A stretch of DNA of 64,000 nucleotides from Streptomyces sp. NBC_01216. Lineage in GTDB: Bacteria > Actinomycetota > Actinomycetes > Streptomycetales > Streptomycetaceae. A program made the position numbers and the translations under genes. Shown piece after piece: positions 36,826-45,813 of this stretch. The number at the start of each line of letters is the position of its first letter. Position 1 is the stretch's first letter. The notes under the pieces were generated by a model, which ran no database searches, was not told the DNA's origin, and saw only the letters and a program-made list of their open reading frames with translations. Location: positions 1,550,001-1,614,000 of the forward strand of contig NZ_CP108677.1 of assembly GCF_035994945.1 (NCBI RefSeq). The letters run 5' to 3'.

Positions 36826-38874
36826 TCAGTTCTTGGCGGCGGTCTCCTTGGCGCGCTTCTCTACCGGGCCGCGGCGCACCGAACCCGGCGCGTTCCAGTC
36901 CTGGCGCTTCCTGGCCCGTTTCCGGGCCGCCTCGGAGGACCGCAGCTGGTACGGCACCGAGGTCACCATCACCCCCGGGGTGAACAGCAGCCGTCCCTTG
37001 AGGCGCAGGGCGCTCTGGTTGTGCAGCAGGTGCTCGTACCAGTGACCGACGACGTACTCGGGGATGTAGATGGAGACGGCGTCGCGCGGACTCTCCCGGC
37101 GGATGTTCTTCACGTACTCGATGACCGGCCGGGTGATCTCGCGGTACGGCGAGTCGAGGATCTTGAGCGGTACGTTGATTCCGCGCCGGTCCCACTCCTC
37201 CCTGAGCGCCTTGGTCTCGGCCGGGTCGACGTTGACACTGAGCGCTTCCAGCTCGCTGGCGTGCAGCAGCTTGGCGTACGCCAGCGCGCGCAGCGTCGGC
37301 TTGTGCAGCTTGGAGACCAGGACGACGGAGCGGACCCGGGAGGGCCGGACGTACTCGTCGGGGCGTTCCTCGGCCGCCGCGATCTCGGCGGCCACGGAGT
37401 CGTAGTGCCGGCGGATCGCCGTCATCGTCCCGTAGAAGATCACCATGCCGAGCAGGGCGACCCAGGCGCCGTGGGTGAACTTCGTGGCGAGGACGACGAC
37501 GAGGACGAGTCCGGTGAAGAAGGCTCCGAAGGTGTTGATCGCCCGGGACCGGATCATGCGGCGGCGCTTGGCGGTGTTCCGCTCGCTGCGCAGGTGGCGG
37601 TTCCAGTGCCGCACCATGCCGATCTGGCTCAGGGTGAAGGACACGAAGACACCGACGATGTACAGCTGGATCAGCTTGGTCGAGTCGGCTCCGTAGACCC
37701 ACACGAGCAGCGCGGCGGCGCCGGCCAGCAGCACGATGCCGTTGGAGAAGGCGAGCCGGTCTCCGCGGGTGTGGAGCTGTCGGGGCAGGTACCGGTCCTG
37801 GGCGAGGATCGAGCCGAGGAGCGGGAAGCCGTTGTACGCCGTGTTGGCCGCGAGGAAGAGGACGAGCGCGGTGGCCGCGGCGAGAACGACGAAGAGGAAG
37901 GTGCCTTCTCCGAAGACGGCGGCGGCGACCTGGGAGATGACCGGGTCCTGGACGTATCCGTCGCCGACCGGGACACCGTCGAGGAGCAGGTCCTGGGCGG
38001 GCTTCTCGGCCATCCGTACGTCGGTGGCCATGGCCAGGAAGATGATGCCGCAGAACATCGTGACGGCGAGGCCGCCCATGAGGGCGAGGGTGGTGGCCGC
38101 GTTCTTCGACTTCGGCTTGCGGAAGGCGGGGACGCCGTTGGAGATCGCCTCGACGCCGGTGAGGGCGGCGCAGCCGGAGGAGAAGGCGCGCAGCAGCAGG
38201 AAGACGAGGGCGAAGCCGGCCAGGCCCTGGTGCTCGGGCTTGATCTCGAAGTCGGCGGTGGGCGCCCGCATGGTCTCGTCGAGGGCGATGCCCCGGTACG
38301 CGCCCCAGGCGATCATGATGAAGACGCCGGTGACGAAGACGTACGTCGGGATGGCGAAGAGGCTGCCCGACTCCTTCACCCCGCGCAGGTTCATCAGGGT
38401 CAGCAGGATGATCACGCCGACCGCGCACAGCACCTTGTGCTCGACGACGAACGGGACGGCCGAGCCGAGGTTCTCGATGCCGGAGGCGATGGAGACGGCG
38501 ACGGTCAGGACGTAGTCGACGAGCAGGGCGCTCGCCACGGTGAGTCCTGCCTTGGCTCCGAGGTTGGTGGTGGCGACCTCGTAGTCGCCGCCGCCGCTCG
38601 GGTAGGCGTGGACGTTCTGCCGGTACGAGGCGACGACGGTGAACATGAGGACGACGACGGCCAGCGCGATCCACGGGCTGAAGTGGTATGCCGAGAGGCC
38701 CGCGATGGAGAGGACGAGCAGCACCTCACCGGGTGCGTACGCCACCGAGGAGAGAGGGTCGGAGGCGAAGACGGGGAGGGCGATCCGTTTCGGGAGGAGC
38801 GTTTCCCCGAGCTTGTCGCTGCGCAGGGCCCGCCCGATGAGGATCCGTTTGGGCACGTCGGTCAGTTTGGGCAC
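36826..38874 (-). CDS. APC-superfamily amino-acid permease with cytoplasmic C-terminal domain
   Basis: 682 aa. About 12 helices beginning with DPLSSVAYAPGEVLLVLSIA, including VATTNLGAKAGLTVASALLV and GCAALTGVEAISNGVPAFR, followed by a soluble C-terminal domain of about 180 residues (RSVVLVSKLHKPTLRALAYA). This fits the KUP-like/APC permeases with cytoplasmic domains. GTG 38874 starts VPKLTDVPKRILIG; its ribosome site is weak. Divergent from two TrkA genes, which suggests K+-linked transport or control, by neighbourhood only. Confidence 0.88.
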   Translation of the reverse strand: MPKLTDVPKRILIGRALRSDKLGETLLPKRIALPVFASDPLSSVAYAPGEVLLVLSIAGLSAYHFSPWIALAVVVLMFTVVASYRQNVHAYPSGGGDYEVATTNLGAKAGLTVASALLVDYVLTVAVSIASGIENLGSAVPFVVEHKVLCAVGVIILLTLMNLRGVKESGSLFAIPTYVFVTGVFIMIAWGAYRGIALDETMRAPTADFEIKPEHQGLAGFALVFLLLRAFSSGCAALTGVEAISNGVPAFRKPKSKNAATTLALMGGLAVTMFCGIIFLAMATDVRMAEKPAQDLLLDGVPVGDGYVQDPVISQVAAAVFGEGTFLFVVLAAATALVLFLAANTAYNGFPLLGSILAQDRYLPRQLHTRGDRLAFSNGIVLLAGAAALLVWVYGADSTKLIQLYIVGVFVSFTLSQIGMVRHWNRHLRSERNTAKRRRMIRSRAINTFGAFFTGLVLVVVLATKFTHGAWVALLGMVIFYGTMTAIRRHYDSVAAEIAAAEERPDEYVRPSRVRSVVLVSKLHKPTLRALAYAKLLHASELEALSVNVDPAETKALREEWDRRGINVPLKILDSPYREITRPVIEYVKNIRRESPRDAVSIYIPEYVVGHWYEHLLHNQSALRLKGRLLFTPGVMVTSVPYQLRSSEAARKRARKRQDWNAPGSVRRGPVEKRAKETAAKN

Positions 38875-39108
38875 GCAGAGGATCGTAAGCGTTCGAAAAC
38901 CGCCACGCCCACCGGCACCCCCGATCGGCACCGAATCTCCCTGCCTACCACCTCGGATGAGGTCCCGGCCAGCGTCGCCGCATAAGCTCGGAGCGGGCAG
39001 CACGGTAGGGCGTTGCCCGCCGTGGCCCGGGCCGGACGGGCGAGGGAAGTTGTGGGCAGGGTGTATTCGCAGGTCGGCAAGGCGATCAGGAGTGCGGGGT
39101 AAGGGGAC

Positions 39109-39777
39109 GTGCACATCGTCATCATGGGCTGCGGGCGAGTGGGAGCCGCTCTCGCGCAGACCCTGGAACAGCAGGGGCACACCGTCGCGGTCGTCGACCA
39201 GGACCCGACGGCTTTCCGCCGTCTGGGCTCCGGCTTCGGCGGACGGCGCGTCACGGGTGTGGGCTTCGATCAGGACACGCTGCGCGAGGCGGGTATCGAG
39301 GAGGCCGGTGCCTTCGCCGCGGTGAGCAGCGGGGACAACTCCAACATCATCGCCGCACGGGTCGCGCGCGAGATGTTCGGCATCGAGAACGTGGCCGCCC
39401 GGATCTACGACCCGCGGCGCGCCGAGGTCTACCAGCGGCTCGGCATCCCGACCGTCGCGACGGTCCGGTGGACCGCCGACCAGATGCTGCGGCGGCTGCT
39501 GCCGTCCGGCGCGGAGCCCCTCTGGAGCGACCCGAGCGGGGGCGTCCAGCTGGCAGAGGTGCACACCTCGCCGGCCTGGATCGGGCACAAGGTCAGCAGG
39601 CTCCAGGAGGAGACGGGGGTGCGCGTGGCGTTTCTCACCCGGCTGGGTGAGGCGATTCTCCCGACCTCGCAGACGGTGCTTCAGGAGGGCGACCTCGTGC
39701 ACGTGATGATGCGTACGGACGAGATCGACAAGGTCGAGGCGGCCTTCGCCGAGGGTCCTGAGGAGGGCGGTCACTGA
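39109..39777 (+). CDS. TrkA-type K+ uptake regulatory protein 1 (RCK)
   Basis: 222 aa. RCK-N domain with HIVIMGCGRVGAALAQTLEQ (NAD-binding GxGxxG) and SSGDNSNIIAARVARE, then an RCK-C domain after about residue 135. GTG 39109. Its last base is the A of the following ATG (TGATG overlap), so it is made together with the second TrkA. Such pairs gate Trk/Ktr-type channels; no channel gene is nearby, and the divergent permease may be the partner. Confidence 0.9.
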   Translation: MHIVIMGCGRVGAALAQTLEQQGHTVAVVDQDPTAFRRLGSGFGGRRVTGVGFDQDTLREAGIEEAGAFAAVSSGDNSNIIAARVAREMFGIENVAARIYDPRRAEVYQRLGIPTVATVRWTADQMLRRLLPSGAEPLWSDPSGGVQLAEVHTSPAWIGHKVSRLQEETGVRVAFLTRLGEAILPTSQTVLQEGDLVHVMMRTDEIDKVEAAFAEGPEEGGH

Positions 39778-40460
39778 TGCGTGTCGCGATTGCGGGCGCG
39801 GGTGCGGTGGGTCGTTCCATCGCGGGCGAGCTCCTGGAGAACGGCCACGAGGTGCTGCTGGTCGACAAGGCGCCGACCGCCATCTCGGTGGAGCGGGTGC
39901 CCCAGGCGGAGTGGCTGCTGGCCGACGCCTGCGAGATCACCTCGCTGGACGAGGCGGCGCTCCAGCGCTGCAACGTGGTGATCGCGGCGACCGGTGACGA
40001 CAAGGTGAACCTGGTCGTGTCGCTGCTCGCGAAGACCGAGTACGGCGTGCCGCGCGTGGTCGCCCGGGTGAACAACCCGAAGAACGAGTGGCTCTTCAAC
40101 GAGTCCTGGGGTGTGGACGTCGCCGTGTCGACGCCGCGTCTGATGTCCGCCCTGGTCGAGGAGGCGGTGAGCGTCGGCGATCTGGTCCGTCTGCTGCGCT
40201 TCAGCCACGGTGACGCGAACCTGGTGGAGCTGACGCTGCCGCCGGAGTCCGCTATCGCGGGGACGGCGGTGGGTGATGTGGCCTGGCCCCAGGACACCTC
40301 GCTGGTCACGATCATCCGCGGTTCGCGGGTGCTGACCCCGACCGCCGAGGAGACCCTGGAGGCCGGTGACGAGCTGCTGTTCGTGGCGGCTCAGGCGCGT
40401 GAGGAGCAGCTGGAGGACCTGCTGTCGGCGCGCAGCGGCGACGGGTCGGGCACGGCCTGA
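39777..40460 (+). CDS. TrkA-type K+ uptake regulatory protein 2 (RCK)
   Basis: 227 aa paralogue: RVAIAGAGAVGRSIAGELLE nucleotide-binding start, VVIAATGDDKVNLVVSLLAK, RVNNPKNEWLFNESWGVDVA, and an RCK-C domain at about 140-215. ATG 39777, overlapping the stop of the first TrkA gene. The pair probably forms a hetero-assembly. Confidence 0.92.
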   Translation: MRVAIAGAGAVGRSIAGELLENGHEVLLVDKAPTAISVERVPQAEWLLADACEITSLDEAALQRCNVVIAATGDDKVNLVVSLLAKTEYGVPRVVARVNNPKNEWLFNESWGVDVAVSTPRLMSALVEEAVSVGDLVRLLRFSHGDANLVELTLPPESAIAGTAVGDVAWPQDTSLVTIIRGSRVLTPTAEETLEAGDELLFVAAQAREEQLEDLLSARSGDGSGTA

Positions 40461-40541
40461 CGGGAGGGGCGGTGCCGGGAACGGACCGGAGGGGCCCGGG
40501 GAAGCGGAATGGCTTCCCCGGGCTCCTTGGCGTCTGAGAGT

Positions 40542-40700
40542 GCCTGTCGGGTGGCCTTCGACCGACAGGCGGACGCGGTCCGGTACGTGCGATCCCAAGG
40601 CGCCGGACGCCGCTGTAGCGGAGCCACCGGGGTATCCCGGCAACGTCGGCAGCGCGCGTGCCAGTGGCGTGACCGCCCGGCCAGAGGCCACCCGACAGGC
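40542..40700. repeat. 159-bp element with 15-bp terminal inverted repeats (hairpin-repeat copy 2)
   Basis: GCCTGTCGGGTGGCC (40542-40556) and GGCCACCCGACAGGC (40686-40700) are perfect inverted repeats bounding a 129-bp centre. The left end also forms the short hairpin of the dispersed repeat with CCGACAGGC at 40562-40570. The right end stops one base from the DUF3159 stop codon. It looks like a small non-autonomous mobile element or two opposed copies of the terminator repeat between convergent genes. Confidence 0.65.
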
Positions 40701-40701
40701 T

Positions 40702-41448
40702 CTACGCCTCCGGTCGCTGCGCGGCCTGCGCCTTGCGGGCCTTCTCGGCCTCCTCCTCCGCCTCCATCTCGGCGAAGACGTCGATCGGGGGCGGCGCCTT
40801 CGCGAGGAAGACCCAGGTCAGGTAGACGGCCAGCAGGAAGGGCGGGATCTTCAGGGCGACCAGGACCCAGCCGAACTTGGTCGTGTCGGCCCACCAGTAC
40901 ATGGGGAAGAGGATCGCGCACTTGCCGAGGAGGATCAGGCCCCAGGCCCAGCTCGCCTTCGCGTACGCCTTCTTGCGGCCGGGGTTGCGGGTCCGCCAGG
41001 AGAGGTTCTCCTTGAAGACCGGGCCGAGGATGAGGCCGATCAGCGGGACGCCGGCGAGCGTGGTGATGATGTAGGCGAGGGCCAGGCCCAGTGTGTACAG
41101 CATGCCCGGCAGGTAGAAGTCCTTGGCGTTGCCGGTCATCATCGCGAAGACCACGCCGAAGGCGACCCCGAAGACGCCGCTGAAGGCGTGCTTCACGGTG
41201 TCCCGGCGGATCAGGCGGACCGCGACCAGCACCAGCGAGACCGCGAGCGCTGCGATCGCCGAGAGGTGGAGGTTTTTGTCGATCGTGAAGATCGTCACGA
41301 ACAGCAGGCCGGGCACGACCGTCTCGACCATCCCGCGCACGCCGCCGAAGGCCTCGAAGAGCGCGGCCTCGGTCACCTCCTTCGATGCCTGGGCGTCCTG
41401 GGCGTCCTGGGCCGCCTGATCGGTGGTCGGCTTGTCGAGGGACGTCAC
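40702..41448 (-). CDS. DUF3159 membrane protein
   Basis: 248 aa, five to six helices (VETVVPGLLFVTIFTIDKNL, SAIAALAVSLVLVAVRLIRR, LPGMLYTLGLALAYIITTLA, WAWGLILLGKCAILFPMYWW) with a charged Ala/Glu-rich C-terminus. DUF3159 is a conserved actinobacterial family found beside this OB-fold gene; its function is unknown. GTG 41448 lies three bases after the OB-fold stop, with the ribosome site GGAG inside that gene. Confidence 0.88.
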   Translation of the reverse strand: MTSLDKPTTDQAAQDAQDAQASKEVTEAALFEAFGGVRGMVETVVPGLLFVTIFTIDKNLHLSAIAALAVSLVLVAVRLIRRDTVKHAFSGVFGVAFGVVFAMMTGNAKDFYLPGMLYTLGLALAYIITTLAGVPLIGLILGPVFKENLSWRTRNPGRKKAYAKASWAWGLILLGKCAILFPMYWWADTTKFGWVLVALKIPPFLLAVYLTWVFLAKAPPPIDVFAEMEAEEEAEKARKAQAAQRPEA

Positions 41449-41451
41449 CGG

Positions 41452-41850
41452 CTACTCCTGTCCGAGCGGTCGGAGCTCGTATTTGGGGTTGAAGAGGACC
41501 CGCCGGCCGTGGCTCATGGAGATCCGGCCGGAGGCGATGAGCTTGCGGCCCGGTTCGATGCCCACGATGGACCGCCTGCCCAGCCACACCACGTCCAGCG
41601 GGGCCGTGCCGTCGAACAGCTCGGCCTCCAGCGCCGGCACGCCGGCCCGCGGACGGAGGGTGACCGTGCGCAAGGTACCAGTCACCTTGACCACCTGGCG
41701 GTCGGAGCAGTCGCAGATACGGGTGCACCCCGACGCCTGGGTGTCCTCCTGGAGTTCTTCTGACTCCAGTTCCTCCTGGGAGGTGGACAGCCGGTCGAGC
41801 ATCCGCCGGAAGCGCCCGGCCGGCTTCTCTGTACGCGGTGCAACACTCAT
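41452..41850 (-). CDS. OB-fold nucleic-acid-binding domain protein
   Basis: 132 aa. After a charged N-terminus (RRMLDRLSTSQEELESEELQ) comes an OB fold with two Cys (TRICDCSDRQVVKVTGTLRT) and VVWLGRRSIVGIEPGRKLIA. Similar to small OB-fold proteins seen next to DUF3159 across Streptomyces. ATG 41850. Likely nucleic-acid binding; partner unknown. Confidence 0.87.
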   Translation of the reverse strand: MSVAPRTEKPAGRFRRMLDRLSTSQEELESEELQEDTQASGCTRICDCSDRQVVKVTGTLRTVTLRPRAGVPALEAELFDGTAPLDVVWLGRRSIVGIEPGRKLIASGRISMSHGRRVLFNPKYELRPLGQE

Positions 41851-41939
41851 ACAGAAAGCGTACCGGCCCCCTTCGTGAGGGGTACCGGCCCTTCGGTTCC
41901 GTCCGTGGCCGGCCCGTCCGTCCGGGGCGTCCGCTCGAA

Positions 41940-42626
41940 TCAGCGCTCGAAGCGGTACCCCCTGCCCGGTTCGGTGACGAAGTGGCGCGGGTGCGAGGGA
42001 TCGGCCTCGAGTTTGCGCCGCAGCTGCGCCATGTAGACCCGCAGGTAGTTCGTCTCGGTGCCGTACGACGGCCCCCAGACCTCCTGGAGGAGCCGCTTCT
42101 GGCCGACCAGCCGGCCGCTGTTGCGGACGAGGACCTCCAGCAGGTGCCACTCGGTAGGGGTGAGGCGAACGTCGCGCCCGTCCCGGTGGACCTTCTTGGC
42201 CGCCAGGTCGACGGTGAAGCCGGCCGTCTCGACGCGTACGGCGTCGCCCTCACCGCCGCCGACCGGTTCGGCCCGGCGCACGGCCGCACGCAGCCGCGCC
42301 AGGAGCTCGTCCATGCCGAACGGCTTGGTGACGTAGTCGTCGGCACCCGCGTCGAGCGCCTCGACCTTCTCGTCGGAGGTCTGCCGGGCCGAGAGCACGA
42401 GGATCGGCACCCGGGTCCATGCCCGCAGCCGTCTGATGACCTCCACTCCGTCGAGGTCGGGGAGGCCCAGGTCGAGGACGACCACGTCGGGCTGGTGCGC
42501 GGCGGCGAGCCGGAGGGCGGTGGCACCGTCGGAGGCCGTGTCCACCTGATACGTCCGGGCCTTGAGGTTGAGCACCAGCGCGCGGACGATCTGCGGCTCG
42601 TCGTCGACGACGAGAACCCGGGTCAT
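41940..42626 (-). CDS. kdpE: KdpE-type response regulator
   Basis: 228 aa OmpR-family regulator. Receiver domain with VLVVDDEPQIVRAL, phospho-acceptor Asp in VVVLDLGLPDLDGVE and Lys in DDYVTKPFGMDELLAR; winged-helix domain ending NYLRVYMAQLRRKLEADPSH. ATG 42626, about 150 nt downstream of the KdpD stop. In other bacteria KdpDE turns on the high-affinity KdpFABC K+ pump; those genes are not in this window. Confidence 0.88.
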   Translation of the reverse strand: MTRVLVVDDEPQIVRALVLNLKARTYQVDTASDGATALRLAAAHQPDVVVLDLGLPDLDGVEVIRRLRAWTRVPILVLSARQTSDEKVEALDAGADDYVTKPFGMDELLARLRAAVRRAEPVGGGEGDAVRVETAGFTVDLAAKKVHRDGRDVRLTPTEWHLLEVLVRNSGRLVGQKRLLQEVWGPSYGTETNYLRVYMAQLRRKLEADPSHPRHFVTEPGRGYRFER

Positions 42627-42778
42627 CGAAGCGGTCCTTCTCTCTGTGGGTTGGGGGGGGTCCCGGCGTGGCCTCCGCCGGGGCGTGCGCGCGGCGGGAG
42701 CCGGAACGCGGCGTGCGGAGGCAGGCCCCGGGCGGGCGGCGCGCGGGCCGTCCGGGAGCGGGCCGGCTCCCCGCGACG

Positions 42779-45337
42779 TCAGGGGGCGATCCGGGCCGCG
42801 GCCGGTTCCCCGACGGGTGCGGGCGGCGGGCTCGCTCGCACGGCCCTCAGCGAGAGCGTCATCGTCAGACCCCCGCCGGGGGTGTCCTCGGCGGTGACGG
42901 TGCCGCCCATGGCCTCGGCGAAGCCCCGCGCGACCGCCAGGCCCAGACCGACCCCCGAGCCGCGGGGGGCGTCCCCGAAGCGCTGGAACGGTTCGAAAAT
43001 GCCGTCCTTGCTCTCGTCGGGCACCCCCGGCCCGCGGTCCACCACCCGCAACTCGACCCGGTCGCCCAGTGCGCTGGCGGCGACCACGACCGGCACCGCG
43101 GGCGGACTGTACTTGACGGCGTTCTCGACGATGTTGGCGACGGCCCGCTCCAGGAGTCCCTTGTCGACCTCGACCATCGGCAGGCTCTCCGGGACGTCGA
43201 GCCGGGCGCTGCCGGCGGGGACACCGCCGAGCGCCATGGGCACCACCTCGTCGAGGTCGACGGCGCGGATCAGCGGAGTGACCGTGCCGGTCCGGAGCCG
43301 GGACATGTCCAGGAGGTTCCCCACGAGGTGGTCGAGCCGGTCCGAGCCCTCCTCGATCCCGGCCAGCAGCTCGGCCCGGTCGTCCTCGGACCACTCGACG
43401 TCGTCGGATCGCAGCGAGGAGACCGCCGCCTTGATCGCGGCCAGCGGGGTCCGCAGGTCATGGCTGACGGCGGCGAGCAGCGAGGTGCGGATCTTGTCGC
43501 CCTCGGCCAGCTTGCGGGCCTCCTCGGCCTCCCCGACGAGCCTCTGCCGGTCCCGTACCACCGCGGCCTGGGCGGCGAAGGCCCCGAGGACCCGGCGGTC
43601 CTCCGCGGGCAGGACCCGGCCGGTCAGCGCGAGCGCCAGGTGGTCCCCGACGGGCATGTCCGCGTCGGCGTCCTCGGGGCGGGCCGCGGGTCGCGTGCCG
43701 ACGCTCGCCACGCAGGTCCACGGGTCGGCGTCGCCCACGCGTTCCAGCAGCGCCACGGAGTCCACGGAGAAGGTCTCGCGGCCCCGCTCCAGCAGGGCCT
43801 CCAGGCCGGACTCCCCGCGCAGCACGCCGCCGGCGAGAGAGGACAGCACTTCTGCCTCGGCTCGCAGCCTGGCCGCCTGCTGGGTGCGCCGGGCGGCCAG
43901 GTCGACCACCGAGGCCACGGACACGGCGACACCGAAGAAGACGGCGATGGCGACGATGTTGCCGGGGTCGGCGATCACGATCCGGTGCACCGGCGGGGTG
44001 AAGAACCAGTTGAGGAGGAAGGAGCCGAAGACCACCGAGGCCAGGGCGGGCAGCAGCCCGCCGAGGAGGGCGGCGGCGACGGTGAGGGCCAGGAAGAGCA
44101 GCACGTCGTTGGCGAGGCCGGGGTCGGCGTCGACATGGGTGAGGACCAGGCTGAGCAGCGCGGGCCCGGCGACGCCGACGAGCCAGCCCAGGACGATCCG
44201 GGAGCGCCCGAGGCGGGCGCCCCGGGCGACCGGCAGACCGCGTCCCCCGGCCGTCTCGCCGTGGGGCACGGTGTGGACGTCGAGACCGGGGCCCGACGCG
44301 CGGGCGACGCTCCTGCCGACACCCGGGCCGGAGCCGTACCGCCAGGACTTCCGGCGCCCGGAGCCGAGGACGATCCGGGTGGCGCCGGCGCCGCGGGCGA
44401 ACTCCAGCAGGCCGGTGGGGACGTCGTCTCCGACGACATGGTGGAACGTTCCGCCGAGATCCTCCGCCAGGGCGCCCTGAAGCGCCAGTTCCTTCGGCGA
44501 TGCGGCGCTCACGCCGTCGCCGGGCGCGATGTGCACGGCGAGCACCTCGGCCCCCTCGCACTTCTCGGCGAGGCGCGCCGCGCGGTGGATGAGGGGACGG
44601 CCCTCGGGTCCCCCGGAGAGGCCGACGACGATCCGTTCGGGGGGCTGCCGGGTGGCGCGGATGCCGTGCTCGCCGCGGTGGCGGCGGAGGTGTTCGCCGA
44701 CCCGGCCGGCGGTCCACAGGAGCGCCAGCTCGCGCAGCGCGGTCGGGCTGCCGGGCCGGAGACCCGGGGAGTGGGCGGCGTCGCCCCGGTCCGGCCGGGG
44801 GATGCCGCCCTGCGTCGTGCCGTGACGGAGCGCCTCCGGCGGCAGGTCGACCAGCTCGATCTCGTCGGCGCGGCGGACGATCTCGTCGGGAACGGTCTCC
44901 CGCTGCGGCGCTCCGGTGATCGACTCCACGATGTCGCCGAGCGATTCCAGCTGCCGGACGTCGAGGGTCGATATGACGTCGATGCCGGCGGCGAGCAGCT
45001 CCTGCACGTCCTGCCAGCGGGCGCCGTTGCGGGCGCCGGGCGCGTTGGTGTGGGCGAGTTCGTCCACGAGGGCCAGGGCGGGTCTCCTCGCCAGGACCGC
45101 GTCCACGTCCATCTCGGTGTGGGGGGCCGCTCTCCGGTGGACCGGGGGGCGGTGCGGGATCTGTTCGAGTCCGCGCAGCGCGGCCTCCGTGCCAGGGCGG
45201 TCGTGGTGCTCGGCGCAGGCGACGACGCAGTCCGTGCCGTGCCCGACGCGCCGGTGCCCCTCGGAGAGCATCGCGTACGTCGTGCCGACGCCCGGGGCCG
45301 CCCCGAGGTAGATCCGTAGCCTGCCGCGTCCGCCCAT
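42779..45337 (-). CDS. kdpD: KdpD-type sensor histidine kinase with altered Walker A
   Basis: 852 aa. N-terminal KdpD domain (LALVDELAHTNAPGARNGAR, WQDVQELLAAGIDVISTLDV), a universal-stress-like domain (RIVVGLSGGPEGRPLIHRAA), four membrane helices at about 375-480, GAF-like segment, His kinase core with VSHDLRTPLAAIK (His near 625) and ATPase motifs VENAVKYSPP, DRGPGVPDE, GVGLGLAVARGF. The N-terminal Walker A, GAAPGVGKT in most KdpD, reads GAAPGVGTT, so its Lys is replaced by Thr. ATG 45337. Upstream of kdpE. Confidence 0.9.
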   Translation of the reverse strand: MGGRGRLRIYLGAAPGVGTTYAMLSEGHRRVGHGTDCVVACAEHHDRPGTEAALRGLEQIPHRPPVHRRAAPHTEMDVDAVLARRPALALVDELAHTNAPGARNGARWQDVQELLAAGIDVISTLDVRQLESLGDIVESITGAPQRETVPDEIVRRADEIELVDLPPEALRHGTTQGGIPRPDRGDAAHSPGLRPGSPTALRELALLWTAGRVGEHLRRHRGEHGIRATRQPPERIVVGLSGGPEGRPLIHRAARLAEKCEGAEVLAVHIAPGDGVSAASPKELALQGALAEDLGGTFHHVVGDDVPTGLLEFARGAGATRIVLGSGRRKSWRYGSGPGVGRSVARASGPGLDVHTVPHGETAGGRGLPVARGARLGRSRIVLGWLVGVAGPALLSLVLTHVDADPGLANDVLLFLALTVAAALLGGLLPALASVVFGSFLLNWFFTPPVHRIVIADPGNIVAIAVFFGVAVSVASVVDLAARRTQQAARLRAEAEVLSSLAGGVLRGESGLEALLERGRETFSVDSVALLERVGDADPWTCVASVGTRPAARPEDADADMPVGDHLALALTGRVLPAEDRRVLGAFAAQAAVVRDRQRLVGEAEEARKLAEGDKIRTSLLAAVSHDLRTPLAAIKAAVSSLRSDDVEWSEDDRAELLAGIEEGSDRLDHLVGNLLDMSRLRTGTVTPLIRAVDLDEVVPMALGGVPAGSARLDVPESLPMVEVDKGLLERAVANIVENAVKYSPPAVPVVVAASALGDRVELRVVDRGPGVPDESKDGIFEPFQRFGDAPRGSGVGLGLAVARGFAEAMGGTVTAEDTPGGGLTMTLSLRAVRASPPPAPVGEPAAARIAP

Positions 45338-45367
45338 GGCACGACCCTACGCCGGGCGCTCCGGGCG

Positions 45368-45646
45368 TCAGGCGACGGGAGAGTTCGCCGGGGCGTTGTT
45401 CCGCGTGGTCGGCGAGACCGACCAGGGCGAGGAGAAGGGCGGCGCGTTCCTCGCGTTCCCCGGGGCCACGGGGGATCTCGAAGGAGACGCCGCGCAGCGC
45501 GTGCACGGCAGCGGCGCCCGTGCCGAAGGAACGGAGCAGTGCAGGTTCTCGACCCGGACCATGGGTCCGTCGGCCGGGTCCTCGGTCACCGCCGTGCCGG
45601 TCCGCGCGCTGCTCTCGCTCGTCCGGGGCGCCCCCTCGTCGATCAT
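45368..45646 (-). pseudogene. Deleted ABC transporter ATPase (MacB/LolD-like)
   Basis: From ATG 45646, one frame gives TAVTEDPADGPMVRVENLH and, after a one-base shift, another gives RSFGTGAAAVHALRGVSFEI, the classic start of an export ABC ATPase. It then jumps to REERAALLLALVGLADHAEQ and RPGELS, the segment just before the ABC signature, so Walker A and about 80 codons are deleted. The signature, Walker B and the rest are absent too. Clearly non-functional. Confidence 0.7.
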
Positions 45647-45717
45647 GCCCGCCCGCCAGTATGGGCCGTCGGGAGACCGGTGGACCAGGCTTCGCGGGCC
45701 GGGTACCGGGACGAGGA

Positions 45718-45764
45718 CCGGTGGGCCGGTCCCCGCGCGGAAGCGACGGGGACCGGCCCACCGG
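45718..45764 (-). terminator. Terminator of DUF3710 gene
   Basis: Perfect 17-bp stem CCGGTGGGCCGGTCCCC / GGGGACCGGCCCACCGG with a 13-nt loop, 49 nt past the minus-strand stop at 45814. Confidence 0.75.
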
Positions 45765-45813
45765 CCGGGGATGTTCTCCTCGGGGGTCCCGGTGTCGCGC
45801 GGGGCACCGGGGG

